A stretch of DNA of 64,000 nt, taken from the NCBI GenBank assembly GCA_015075375.1, contig JABTUM010000002.1:917393-981392 (forward strand). Reading direction: 5' to 3'. Source of the DNA: Planctomycetota bacterium. GTDB taxonomy: Bacteria; Planctomycetota; SZUA-567; H5-PLA8. The notes under the pieces are model-generated. The model was not told the origin of the DNA. It saw nothing but the letters and a program-made list of their open reading frames with translations, and did not search any database. This document shows, in pieces, positions 56,861 through 64,000 of the stretch; the first letter of the stretch is position 1; every line of letters starts with the position of its first letter. A program made the translations under genes and the position numbers.

Positions 56861-57919
56861 TCACTTTTGGTAGATGGGCAGGTAGTTGTACGGCACGGCC
56901 AGGATGAGGATCGACCAGGCCGTTTGCATCACGCCGGGGACGCGCGCATGCTGGACTTTGAACTCGCCGCGGTTGGCGCCGGTCTTGACCTGCTGGGACA
57001 TTAAGGTCTTGGTAATGCTGGGGTACCAGAAATCCCAATACTTCTGGAAGCCCGGATGGCGGCTGGCTTGGAACATGGCTTGGACGGCGTAGTAGTGCCC
57101 GTAGAGGAACCACTCGTTGTCGCGCCCGGCTTGCCGTCCGGACATGAGGTAATCCAAACCCGGCTTGAGCGACTTTGGCCGGTAATCACCACAGACTTGC
57201 AGCGACATGACTGCTGCAGCGGTGGTGCTGAACTTGGGGCCGCTGGCGCCGGAGTAGCCGTAGCCGACCAGGCCTTGCGCGTCGGGCTTGCACTGGCAGG
57301 AGTTGATGTAACGTACGGCGCGGTCAATGGTTTCCTTCGGAACGGCGACACCGGCGTCGTAGGCGGCACGGAGCGCCAGCACCTGCATAATCGTGATCGA
57401 CATGTCGCCGTCGCGGGGTTCGGGTTCGTAGGTCCAGCTTCCGCGAGGGCCTTGCGCGCGCACTTGCAACTCGATGGCCTTCTCCAACTTATCGATGATC
57501 CGCGGATCGCGCGTCATGCCCCAGGCTTCGGCGAGGCACAAAGTCGCCAGCCCGTGGTTGTACATCGTGCCGTGGCCTTTGCGGTTCTTGAGGATGATGC
57601 CGTCGGGCTGCGCGCTGTTGAGAAGATAGGTCACGCCGCGGCTGACTTGATGCGCGTAAGGTCCTTCGTTGGAAAGGTTTCCAACGGCCATATAGGCCAA
57701 GGTCGCGGCCGCGACGGGGCCGGTGAGGTCGCCGCTGGAGCCGAGGTACGAGCCGTCCGGGCGCTGCTGGCTGGCCAAATAGCGCAGCCCCATATCGATG
57801 GAAGCCTGGATCTCGCGGGTGACCTTGACGTTGGACTCTTCGGCCTGGACGTTCACACAACGTATGCCGCTGCATACGATTGCGGACATGCACAGGACAG
57901 CTAAAGCGGTGCGTTTCAT
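56861..57919 (-). CDS. exported prenyltransferase/squalene-oxidase-repeat protein
   Basis: 352 residues from the ATG at 57919 (MKRTALAVL), which opens a signal peptide. The alpha/alpha-barrel repeats are visible as segments like GLRYLASQQRPDGSY, ATLCLAEAWGMTRDP, VRAQGPRGSWTYEP and AAAVMSLQVCGD. The DxDD motif of terpene cyclases is not seen and the protein is exported, so it is unlikely to be a cyclase; it is better described as a repeat-fold binding protein of the type common in Planctomycetota. It sits 54 bases upstream of the pseudopilin gene on the same strand. Confidence 0.85.
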   Translation of the reverse strand: MKRTALAVLCMSAIVCSGIRCVNVQAEESNVKVTREIQASIDMGLRYLASQQRPDGSYLGSSGDLTGPVAAATLAYMAVGNLSNEGPYAHQVSRGVTYLLNSAQPDGIILKNRKGHGTMYNHGLATLCLAEAWGMTRDPRIIDKLEKAIELQVRAQGPRGSWTYEPEPRDGDMSITIMQVLALRAAYDAGVAVPKETIDRAVRYINSCQCKPDAQGLVGYGYSGASGPKFSTTAAAVMSLQVCGDYRPKSLKPGLDYLMSGRQAGRDNEWFLYGHYYAVQAMFQASRHPGFQKYWDFWYPSITKTLMSQQVKTGANRGEFKVQHARVPGVMQTAWSILILAVPYNYLPIYQK

Positions 57920-58113
57920 GTTCGGCAAGGGCCTCGTTTGAGCGTTTGGAATGGCTTTTTTAACATCCGGGCGACGTCCGACCGTCGTATTGCTAGACCA
58001 CCGACCCCGGATATATTGGAACGTACACCGCAATCGGGCTTCTCCGTTGCACGAAAAATGTCGTATACCCTAAAAGTGTAATCACTTACAGACCTCGGCC
58101 GGATGGAGTCACG

Positions 58114-59139
58114 ATGCCGGAAGCGGACGCGGAAGCCCCTGCTGAGCCGACGCGCGCGGGGTTGTTCGAGCGCCTCGGGACGCTGTTGCTGCGTGGGCTG
58201 ATCGGGGTAATCCGTCTGATTCCGCTGCCGTTAGCGCGCGGACTTGGGCGTTTTACAGGGAGCGTAATCTCTTTACTGGGCGGATCTTATTGGGCTGAAG
58301 TGGATCATAACCTGCGGGTGGCTTTCGGGCCGGATCTACCACGAGCCGAACGCCGCCGGATCGCTCGGCGCTTCTGGCGGCACTTGGGCGCGCTGGCCGC
58401 CGAAACCTGCCACTTGGGGAACTGGGACCGCGCGCGCGGGGAGCGCGAACTGGATGCTTCGGAACTCTTGTCTGTGCCGGTAGTTAAAGAAGGTAAGCGC
58501 GGCATCATCTTCGCCGTCGGGCACTTCGGGACCTGGGAGCTGGGTCCGTATGTGATGGGCCTGTGCGGATACCCCATGCATCTGATCTATAACCCTGGAA
58601 CTTCGCAGGCGTTACACGAATTGCTCAAGCGCGAACGGGAGCGTTCGGGGATGCAGGTCGTCTCACGCCACAAGCACCCGTGGGCGCTCAAGAAGCTCCT
58701 CGATAAGGGCGCTTGGCTGGCGGTTGCGGCCGATTTGAACGCCGGCCGCAAAGGGACCTTCATACCGCTGATGGGCGTGCAAGCCTCGTCGTACACGACC
58801 CTTGCAGCATTGCAGAAGGTCTCGGGCGCGCCCATCGTGGTCGCGACGACGGCGCGGCAAGCGGACGATACGCATAAGGTCCACGTCTGGGATATCATCG
58901 AACTCCCGCGTGGGCCTATAGTTGAAGCGGAACTGATCGAGACGACGGCGCGGATCAACCGGGCGCTAGGTCGGGCGTTTCGAGCGTACCCGGAACAGTG
59001 GCTCTGGACGTACCGGCGCTGGCGGCGCCGCCCGCCGGGCGAAGTCCTTGATGCGGAAGGCTTTCCACCTCGGGTCGCGGAGCCGGACGGCGCTTCCGAA
59101 AGCACCGCGTCGCCTATTGCGGAGGTTCAACCCTCATGA
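58114..59139 (+). CDS. lysophospholipid/lipid A acyltransferase (LpxL/HtrB family), second copy
   Basis: 341 residues, ATG at 58114 with GGAG upstream. The H-x4-E motif is in AVGHFGTWELGPYV. Further family segments are AVAADLNAGRKGTFIPLMG and VSGAPIVVATTARQ. N-terminal hydrophobic segment near 26-50 (LLLRGLIGVIRLIPLPLARG). A paralogue of the gene at 21470. Two such enzymes fit stepwise secondary acylation of lipid A. Its stop overlaps the ATG of the downstream lipoprotein gene (ATGA). Confidence 0.88.
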   Translation: MPEADAEAPAEPTRAGLFERLGTLLLRGLIGVIRLIPLPLARGLGRFTGSVISLLGGSYWAEVDHNLRVAFGPDLPRAERRRIARRFWRHLGALAAETCHLGNWDRARGERELDASELLSVPVVKEGKRGIIFAVGHFGTWELGPYVMGLCGYPMHLIYNPGTSQALHELLKRERERSGMQVVSRHKHPWALKKLLDKGAWLAVAADLNAGRKGTFIPLMGVQASSYTTLAALQKVSGAPIVVATTARQADDTHKVHVWDIIELPRGPIVEAELIETTARINRALGRAFRAYPEQWLWTYRRWRRRPPGEVLDAEGFPPRVAEPDGASESTASPIAEVQPS

Positions 59140-60050
59140 TGCGCGTTCTAAGTGCTGCCCTATTCCTAGGTTGCATGCTTTGCGGATGCGATTCGCATCC
59201 GGATCGAGAGGCCGCCGCCGCGCCGGATGATACGCCCGAAGCGCGCGCAGGGCGCGTGCTGAAAGCGAAGAAGATCAAGCAACTACCTACAGTGGATGGA
59301 GTTACAGATCCGGCGTGGGACGCGTTGCCGGCGATGGAGTTGCTTTGCTTTGGCGCCGAGGAACAGACACCGGTTAGCCTGAAAGCGTGCCACGACGGCA
59401 AGACGCTTTGCGTATGGGCAAGCTGGCCCGATGCCGACGCGAGCGAGACGTACAAGCTCTGGACATGGTCGGACGAACAGCAGAAGTATTTGGCAGGAAA
59501 GGAGAAAGAAGATCGGTTCGCGATCGAGTTCCCGATCTCGGAGCGCTTCGATGCGTGCATGCTGGGCGGGACGCCGTACGTGGCGGACGTATGGCACTGG
59601 AAGGCAGCGCGGACCAACGGGGCGGGACGGGCCGACGACGAGTGGCACCAGGTTTCTCTAACTCCTTTTGAGATCAATGGTTCTGCGGCCAATGAATTCC
59701 CCGACAGCGGGCCGGACGCGAAGACGACGCTGTACATGATGCGGGTCAAAGACCGCGGGCAGTTGGCGACGCGGGAGGTTCCGGCGCCGGCGGCGAAGGG
59801 CGAACCGACCGTGCAACGCTATTTCCATCAAGAGGTTAGCGAAGGGCAAGCGGATCTGCGGGCGAAGGGGATGTGGAAGGACGGGCGCTGGACGGTGGAG
59901 TTTTCGCGCGCGCTGAAGAGTTCTAACTCCAAGGAGGACAAGGGCTTTCAGGCGGGCCGGAGCTACCCGTTCGCGGTGGCGGTCTTCGATAAGGCCTCGG
60001 ACGCGGCACACCAGACGAGTCCGCAGGGTCGTTTGGATGTGGAAAAATAG
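59136..60050 (+). CDS. lipoprotein with ethylbenzene-dehydrogenase-like (DOMON/heme-binding) domain
   Basis: 304 residues. Lipoprotein signal: ALFLGCMLCGC with lipidated Cys18. The opening DGVTDPAWDALPAM is the typical start of cytochrome-type or carbohydrate-binding beta-sandwiches, and the closing GRWTVEFSRALKSSNSKEDKG with SYPFAVAVFDKASDA matches the EB_dh heme-binding group. Its exact ligand is uncertain. The overlap with the acyltransferase gene, ribosome binding site GGAGG 11 bases upstream, suggests co-expression. No redox partner subunits are adjacent. Confidence 0.8.
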   Translation: MMRVLSAALFLGCMLCGCDSHPDREAAAAPDDTPEARAGRVLKAKKIKQLPTVDGVTDPAWDALPAMELLCFGAEEQTPVSLKACHDGKTLCVWASWPDADASETYKLWTWSDEQQKYLAGKEKEDRFAIEFPISERFDACMLGGTPYVADVWHWKAARTNGAGRADDEWHQVSLTPFEINGSAANEFPDSGPDAKTTLYMMRVKDRGQLATREVPAPAAKGEPTVQRYFHQEVSEGQADLRAKGMWKDGRWTVEFSRALKSSNSKEDKGFQAGRSYPFAVAVFDKASDAAHQTSPQGRLDVEK

Positions 60051-60358
60051 GTTCGCAAGGTGCGCTAAGTGTATACTTGTATACCGTAACTGTATACTGT
60101 ATACCTAGGTTTACAGTTAAGTATACACTTTATTTTCTACCCATGGTGCGCAAATCAAACAGGGCTAGCAGGGCTTAACCGCCAAGAACAATAAGGCATG
60201 CTGGGCAATGGATTCGCGAGCGCCCATTTGCATGTGCGTAGTACGTCCGACTTCTATGTGTTGAATGAAACCCTTAGAGTTCGGTAAAAGAGATAACAAC
60301 ATAGGACGGTTGGATCTCATGGGTGCGGCCGCCGGCAGACTATGAGCAAAGTTCCGCT
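60051..60358. other. 308-base intergenic region with palindrome cluster
   Basis: AT-richer than its flanks. Its left part holds the GTATAC cluster described separately. The remainder shows no supported gene or tRNA and probably contains the promoter of the ankyrin membrane protein gene that starts at 60359. Confidence 0.6.
60067..60130. repeat. nested inverted repeats with five GTATAC palindromes
   Basis: AAGTGTATACTT at 60067-60078 and AAGTATACACTT at 60119-60130 are exact reverse complements. Inside them TAACTGTA at 60087-60094 pairs with TACAGTTA at 60112-60119. GTATAC occurs at 60071, 60079, 60092, 60099 and 60121. The region could form a long hairpin, an operator array or a terminator for the lipoprotein gene ending at 60050. 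The T-run after the last arm (TTTATTTT) makes a terminator role plausible. Confidence 0.7.
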
Positions 60359-61981
60359 ATGAATCTCTCGTTAACAGCTTGGGACATGGGAAAATGGGTA
60401 GCCTGCGAAGTTGTGCTTGCAACGGGCAACTTGGGATTGCGATTTCCTGAGACCTCTTCCGTTGCTTGGTTGCTGATCCTGCTACTGATGGCGCTTTCCA
60501 CTGGATTAGCACATACCATTCATTTGCTCTTGGTTAGCTCACGAACTCGGAAGCGAGTTTGGATATCCGCTGGAAAATGCATCCTGGGTTTATTTGCTTT
60601 TACAGCCCTTCAAGTAGGCATCTCACACACGAGCCTCGGCCTCGACGGCGAACTTTTAAGAACGATTGGATGGCTACTTTTCTATATCGTGGGAGTTTGC
60701 ACGTCCACCATATGGTTGCTTCGCCATGCAGGTACAGATTCCCAAGTACACGTCTCATGGTTCCGCTTGGCGGCAAGCCATATTCTTACACTGACCCTTC
60801 TCATTGGAGTAGTTGTTTCACCCAAGACTTCGCATGAATGGCATCGCGCTCTAAACCTTGCGGTGAAAAACGACCTTTTTGCTGAATTGGTAATATTCAT
60901 AGTGCCTTTCGGATACGATATCGAAGCTGGAGATGAAAACGGCATCACGGCCTTACACGCCGCCGCCCAACACGGGAAGCCCCAAATTGCCAGGTGGCTT
61001 GTAAGTCGCGGCGTAGATATCAACTCCAAGGATCAGCAATCCAATACTCCTCTTCATCTGGCGGTGCTTGCCGGAGATGAAGAGATGGTCTCCTACCTGC
61101 TCAGCGTTGGTGCGAATGTAAGCGCGCTGAACGGGGAACGTGCAGCTCCATTGCATTTAGCCGCGAGCATGGGTCACGATAAATTGATTCCTTTGCTTTT
61201 GAAAGCTGGAGCAGACGTAAACGCGACAGACGGACTGTATCGATCCGTCGTAGCCGTTGCGAACAACGAAACTACCATCCGAGCATTAGTCGCTGCTGGC
61301 TGCCCGGTTAATCGGCTAAAAAACCAACGGGCCTCTCCCCTAGTTGAAGCCGTAAAAGCACAAAATATGGCTAAGATCAGGCTGCTTGTCTCGATGGGAG
61401 CGGATGTAAACGGTATCGATGGAGTGCATCAGGAAACTCCGCTTTGCCGGGCCGCGCAATTGGGACGTACGGACTTGCTTGATGTGCTCGCTGAGCTGGG
61501 CGCGGATCCCAACCTGCCTGTCAATAACTGGAGTCCGTTACACCTTGCCACCAAAAGAGACGTGAACTACAGCGTGCTTGATTGGCTCATAGCTCACGGT
61601 GCCAACGTGAACCATCCAGGCTATCGGGGGAGCACACCGCTACACGAGGCCGCAAAGCACGATATGGTTCAAGTTGCACGATTCTTGATATCTCATGGAG
61701 CAAATGTCAATGCCTTGGATGATCAGGGTAGGACTCCTTTTTTTACTGCGGTACATTTTGATAGACAAAAAGAGATGCTCGGGCTGCTGCTTGGAGCCGG
61801 TTCGAGCACTGAATTGCTGGATGCTGCGGGCGTGCATGCGGTTCGGCCTAGCCCCATAAATGATAAGTACAAAAGCTACGTCGAAAAATTGATTGCTCTA
61901 CATAAGGCGGATACGAGGATTGAGCCGTCTTCTGACCAGAATGAGGGTAACAAGAAGACAAACGAAAGCTCACGGCGTTGA
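60359..61981 (+). CDS. ankyrin-repeat membrane protein of accessory character
   Basis: 540 residues from the ATG at 60359, without a strong ribosome binding site. Four membrane helices at about 36-58, 70-90, 103-122 and 137-153 precede roughly ten ankyrin units from residue 195 (TALHAAAQHGKPQIARWLVS, TPLHLAVLAGDEEMVSYLLS, APLHLAASMGHDKLIPLLLK). Codon use is clearly AT-richer than in its neighbours, for instance many TTT, AAA and GAA codons, which suggests acquisition by transfer. No enzymatic domain. The ankyrin array most likely faces the cytoplasm. Its function is unknown. Confidence 0.82.
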   Translation: MNLSLTAWDMGKWVACEVVLATGNLGLRFPETSSVAWLLILLLMALSTGLAHTIHLLLVSSRTRKRVWISAGKCILGLFAFTALQVGISHTSLGLDGELLRTIGWLLFYIVGVCTSTIWLLRHAGTDSQVHVSWFRLAASHILTLTLLIGVVVSPKTSHEWHRALNLAVKNDLFAELVIFIVPFGYDIEAGDENGITALHAAAQHGKPQIARWLVSRGVDINSKDQQSNTPLHLAVLAGDEEMVSYLLSVGANVSALNGERAAPLHLAASMGHDKLIPLLLKAGADVNATDGLYRSVVAVANNETTIRALVAAGCPVNRLKNQRASPLVEAVKAQNMAKIRLLVSMGADVNGIDGVHQETPLCRAAQLGRTDLLDVLAELGADPNLPVNNWSPLHLATKRDVNYSVLDWLIAHGANVNHPGYRGSTPLHEAAKHDMVQVARFLISHGANVNALDDQGRTPFFTAVHFDRQKEMLGLLLGAGSSTELLDAAGVHAVRPSPINDKYKSYVEKLIALHKADTRIEPSSDQNEGNKKTNESSRR

Positions 61982-62326
61982 AACGCCGGGCACTTTTCTT
62001 GACGTCCCGGCGGGACGCCAGAACGATGGGGAGAATGCCAACCGGTTGTGCCGTAGCACTCGAATGGGATTGGTAGATAACGGTGGCTCCATTGGCAGGA
62101 ATCATGCGCATTCTTAACTTAACGCCACGGATCGAAGTTCTGCGGTACGCCGCGACGCGAGCGTAAGTGCGGTTGATGTGTTAGGCTCGGTCCCCGCGTG
62201 GCCGCCTGGAGCATGGACGGATGCCTGAAGAGCCTTCGAAGCCGGAAGCGGTAGCGCAGCCGCCGCTGCGGAGTTTGCACACGCCGACGTTCACGGAATT
62301 GCTTACGAAGGCGGGGAGCGCGCGAC
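61982..62326. other. 345-base region without an intact gene
   Basis: Between the ankyrin gene and the convergent hypothetical gene. Its last 106 bases belong to the DUF4915/TIGR03032-like remnant listed next. A short GACGTCCCGGCGGGACGC stretch near 61999 is a small inverted repeat. Nothing else can be supported. Confidence 0.5.
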
Positions 62327-62373
62327 TTACTTCAGTTTTTCGCGGAGCCAGGCGAGATCGATGCGGCCTTTGA
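62221..62373 (+). pseudogene. 5' remnant resembling a DUF4915/TIGR03032 protein
   Basis: From the ATG at 62221, 50 codons are open. After a short Pro/Glu leader the reading is LRSLHTPTFTELLTKAGSAR, which resembles the start of TIGR03032 proteins, where it is followed by a segment on a TTYQAGKL theme. Here that continuation is missing. The resemblance ends where the convergent gene begins (stop at 62327), and the remaining codons are antisense to that gene. I read it as a gene truncated by a rearrangement at about 62325. The alternative is chance similarity. Confidence 0.45.
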
Positions 62374-64000
62374 TCGAGAGATGCGTGATCAGCATGCCGA
62401 TGTTGCGGCCGGCGACGATGCTGAAGCCGACGCGGTCGTTGGCTTCGGGCGCGTCGTAGGCGATCAGTTCGGTCTCGTTGAGCTTAATCACGTATCGCGG
62501 GCCCGCGCAGGAGAATTCGAAGGCGCCTTCTTCGGGCGGAACCGAGGCGAGCGGTTCGGATTTGCGCTTGGGCTGGCTGTACCAGTTCGTGAACTCCGCC
62601 ACCCCCACCGTGCCGTCGGCGCCGGCCCGCCCCGATTTCAACAGACCGATCAGCGGGACGGCTTTGCCGCTCGAATCTTCCAGCCCAAAGGCGCACCCGA
62701 ATAGAAAGCCGTCGTACGAGAGTTTGAAATTCTTGTACTTCCCGATCACCGTCGCCGAACCCGCCAGCAGCGCGGGCATGTGCAGGACGCGATTGAACGG
62801 GCGGGAGCTGTACAGGCGCAAGCCGTCGGGCGTTTCGACGATCCCGGCCACGAGTTCCCCCCTACGGGATGCGTCGTACGCATCGTACTTGAAGTCGAGG
62901 CGATGCTTGAGGTTCTTCAGATCGTAATGCAGTTCGATGGTCTGCGTGCGCGGATCGAAGCTCATGATCTCGCCGTTGAAGAGCTTGGCGACACGCGGGT
63001 CGAGGCCGACGGCGATGCGTTCGAGCTGCTGCTTGAACTCGAGCCGCTCTTTGCGCTGCGAGTCGTCCTGAGCGAAAGCCGTGGCCTGGAATGCGGCTTC
63101 CCACTGTTCGAGCAGCCGGGCGAGTTCCTTGGCTTCGGCGGACGATTTGCATTCCTGGAGGCGCTTGACCCAGGCGGTCCACTGCAGGCGCGCGTCCTCT
63201 TCGCCGCGCGCGGCTCGAGCTTTTTTAATCCATGCGGCCAGGGCGGGCGTGAGCGGATGCGCGGGGGCTTGCGCGAGGAACGGTTCGGCGGCGGCGGCGT
63301 CCCCTGCCCCTGCCCACGCGAAGGCCATGGCCAAGGCGTCGTCGGGCGGAAGCGGATCGGCGGCGGGGACGAGCGCGCGCAATCCTTTGATCGTCAGTTC
63401 GTTCCAAGGCACGCCTTGCACGGGCCCGTCTTTCCAGGCGCCGTTGATCTGAAAGCGCCGCGCGACCCAGATGCCTTCGTCGTCGACGCGGTCGAGGTTG
63501 CCTTGGACCGCGCCTTCTTTCGTCTCGAGTTTGAGCGGCTTATTCGGCTGGGCGTTCAGCGCGGCGCGCGCTTGTTTGCGCCATTCAAGCGGCTGGGCGA
63601 GCGCCGCGGCGAAGCGCGCGCGAAGTTCGTCCGGCACGGCGGGCTCCTGGGCCAAGCGTTCCTGCGCGGCGGCGATTCCGTTCTGCTTCAAGTCCGAGAG
63701 CAGCTTGTCGAGGAGCGGAGCGGGATCGAAGGCCGGCGGCGGCTGTGCTTGTTCGACGGCGGGAGCCGGAGCGGCAGGCGGCTCGACCGGCGCCGGTGCG
63801 GGTTCGGGGGGCGGCGCGGGCGCCTGTTCGGGTTCGGGCGGAGCCTGGGAAGCTTCGGGAGCGACGGGCGCTTGGGGTTCGTCGGGGAGCGGCTGCGGTT
63901 CCGGCTCGGCGGGCGGTTCGACCGGCGGCGGAAGGTTTTCGTGTGTGGCGCGCGGCGGCTTGGGCGTTCCTTCGGTTGAGGCGGTGATCTGGATCTGGGG
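62327..64000 (-). CDS. hypothetical protein, N terminus beyond the window
   Basis: The minus-strand frame stays open to the right edge, so the gene is partial at its 5' end; 557 codons are visible. The first 95 visible residues form a proline/alanine/glutamate-rich linker. A helical region follows (LLDKLLSDLKQNGIAAAQ), with the repeat-like segment KLETKEGAVQGNLDRVDDEGIWVAR. The C-terminal 200 residues look like a beta-sandwich (DFKYDAYDASRRGELVAG, VGFSIVAGRNIGMLITHLSIKGRI), of a concanavalin-like type. The layout recalls the giant kinase-like protein at 49654, with linker, helices and C-terminal sandwich. I cannot name its function. Confidence 0.75.
   Translation of the reverse strand, partial: PQIQITASTEGTPKPPRATHENLPPPVEPPAEPEPQPLPDEPQAPVAPEASQAPPEPEQAPAPPPEPAPAPVEPPAAPAPAVEQAQPPPAFDPAPLLDKLLSDLKQNGIAAAQERLAQEPAVPDELRARFAAALAQPLEWRKQARAALNAQPNKPLKLETKEGAVQGNLDRVDDEGIWVARRFQINGAWKDGPVQGVPWNELTIKGLRALVPAADPLPPDDALAMAFAWAGAGDAAAAEPFLAQAPAHPLTPALAAWIKKARAARGEEDARLQWTAWVKRLQECKSSAEAKELARLLEQWEAAFQATAFAQDDSQRKERLEFKQQLERIAVGLDPRVAKLFNGEIMSFDPRTQTIELHYDLKNLKHRLDFKYDAYDASRRGELVAGIVETPDGLRLYSSRPFNRVLHMPALLAGSATVIGKYKNFKLSYDGFLFGCAFGLEDSSGKAVPLIGLLKSGRAGADGTVGVAEFTNWYSQPKRKSEPLASVPPEEGAFEFSCAGPRYVIKLNETELIAYDAPEANDRVGFSIVAGRNIGMLITHLSIKGRIDLAWLREKLK

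Noticed and set aside
60067..60130. A CRISPR array in the repeat cluster
   Set aside because: The repeated unit is a 6-base palindrome with irregular spacing, no direct repeats of 23-47 bases, no unique spacers and no cas genes.

Overview
The window is a GC-rich stretch of bacterial chromosome with tightly packed genes on both strands. No phage genes, transposases or CRISPR array were seen. The gene content suggests a Gram-negative member of the Planctomycetota or a close PVC-type relative. The reasons are a Cys-type sulfatase, an ECF sigma factor, a Hanks-type Ser/Thr kinase and a kinase-like giant, exported TPR/HEAT and NPCBM proteins, an exported prenyltransferase-repeat protein beside a pseudopilin, and two LpxL-type lipid A acyltransferases that imply an outer membrane. 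This placement is an inference; there is no rRNA gene in the window.

Positions 1-14.4 kb hold a mixed set: ECF sigma factor, two transglutaminase-like proteins, an enolase-superfamily enzyme, a Ser/Thr kinase with an N-terminal MshEN-like (c-di-GMP type) module, an arginase-family hydrolase, an ankyrin protein, an exported HEAT/TPR protein, RecJ, a sulfatase and a Nudix hydrolase. Positions 14.6-21.2 kb form a complete selenocysteine locus on the minus strand. In transcription order it runs selA, selD, tRNA-Sec(UCA), an exported alpha/beta hydrolase, a SixA-like phosphatase, selB. SelD itself is read through an in-frame UGA at its catalytic position, followed at once by a SECIS-like hairpin, so the gene is 23 codons longer than an ordinary ORF call would give.

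Positions 21.5-26.1 kb carry an acyltransferase, a GT2 glycosyltransferase, Pcm, an unknown membrane protein and a 72-residue histone-fold protein with a lysine-rich tail, ended by a strong terminator hairpin. Positions 26-41 kb carry a large exported esterase, a peptidase-MA/TPR protein, leuC-leuD, an MBOAT/SGNH pair likely to acylate a surface polymer, an NPCBM protein, prfA-prmC and tRNA-Pro(CGG). Positions 41.6-49.4 kb hold a zinc-ribbon membrane protein, a GH20-like protein with an altered catalytic motif, and an overlapping operon of a mannose-1-phosphate guanylyltransferase/alpha-beta hydrolase fusion, ruvX, yjbQ and comF.

Positions 49.6-53.9 kb are one very large gene with four MshEN-like half-motifs, a zinc ribbon, a degenerate kinase domain, a membrane segment, coiled coil and two C-terminal beta-sandwich repeats. 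Positions 53.9-60 kb hold a TIM-barrel isomerase-like protein, a PhyH dioxygenase, a pseudopilin, a prenyltransferase-repeat protein, and an acyltransferase overlapping a heme-binding-like lipoprotein. Positions 60-62.4 kb look like an accessory insertion: a cluster of five GTATAC palindromes inside nested inverted repeats, an AT-richer ankyrin membrane protein, and a short remnant of a DUF4915/TIGR03032-like gene. The window ends inside a proline-rich hypothetical gene.
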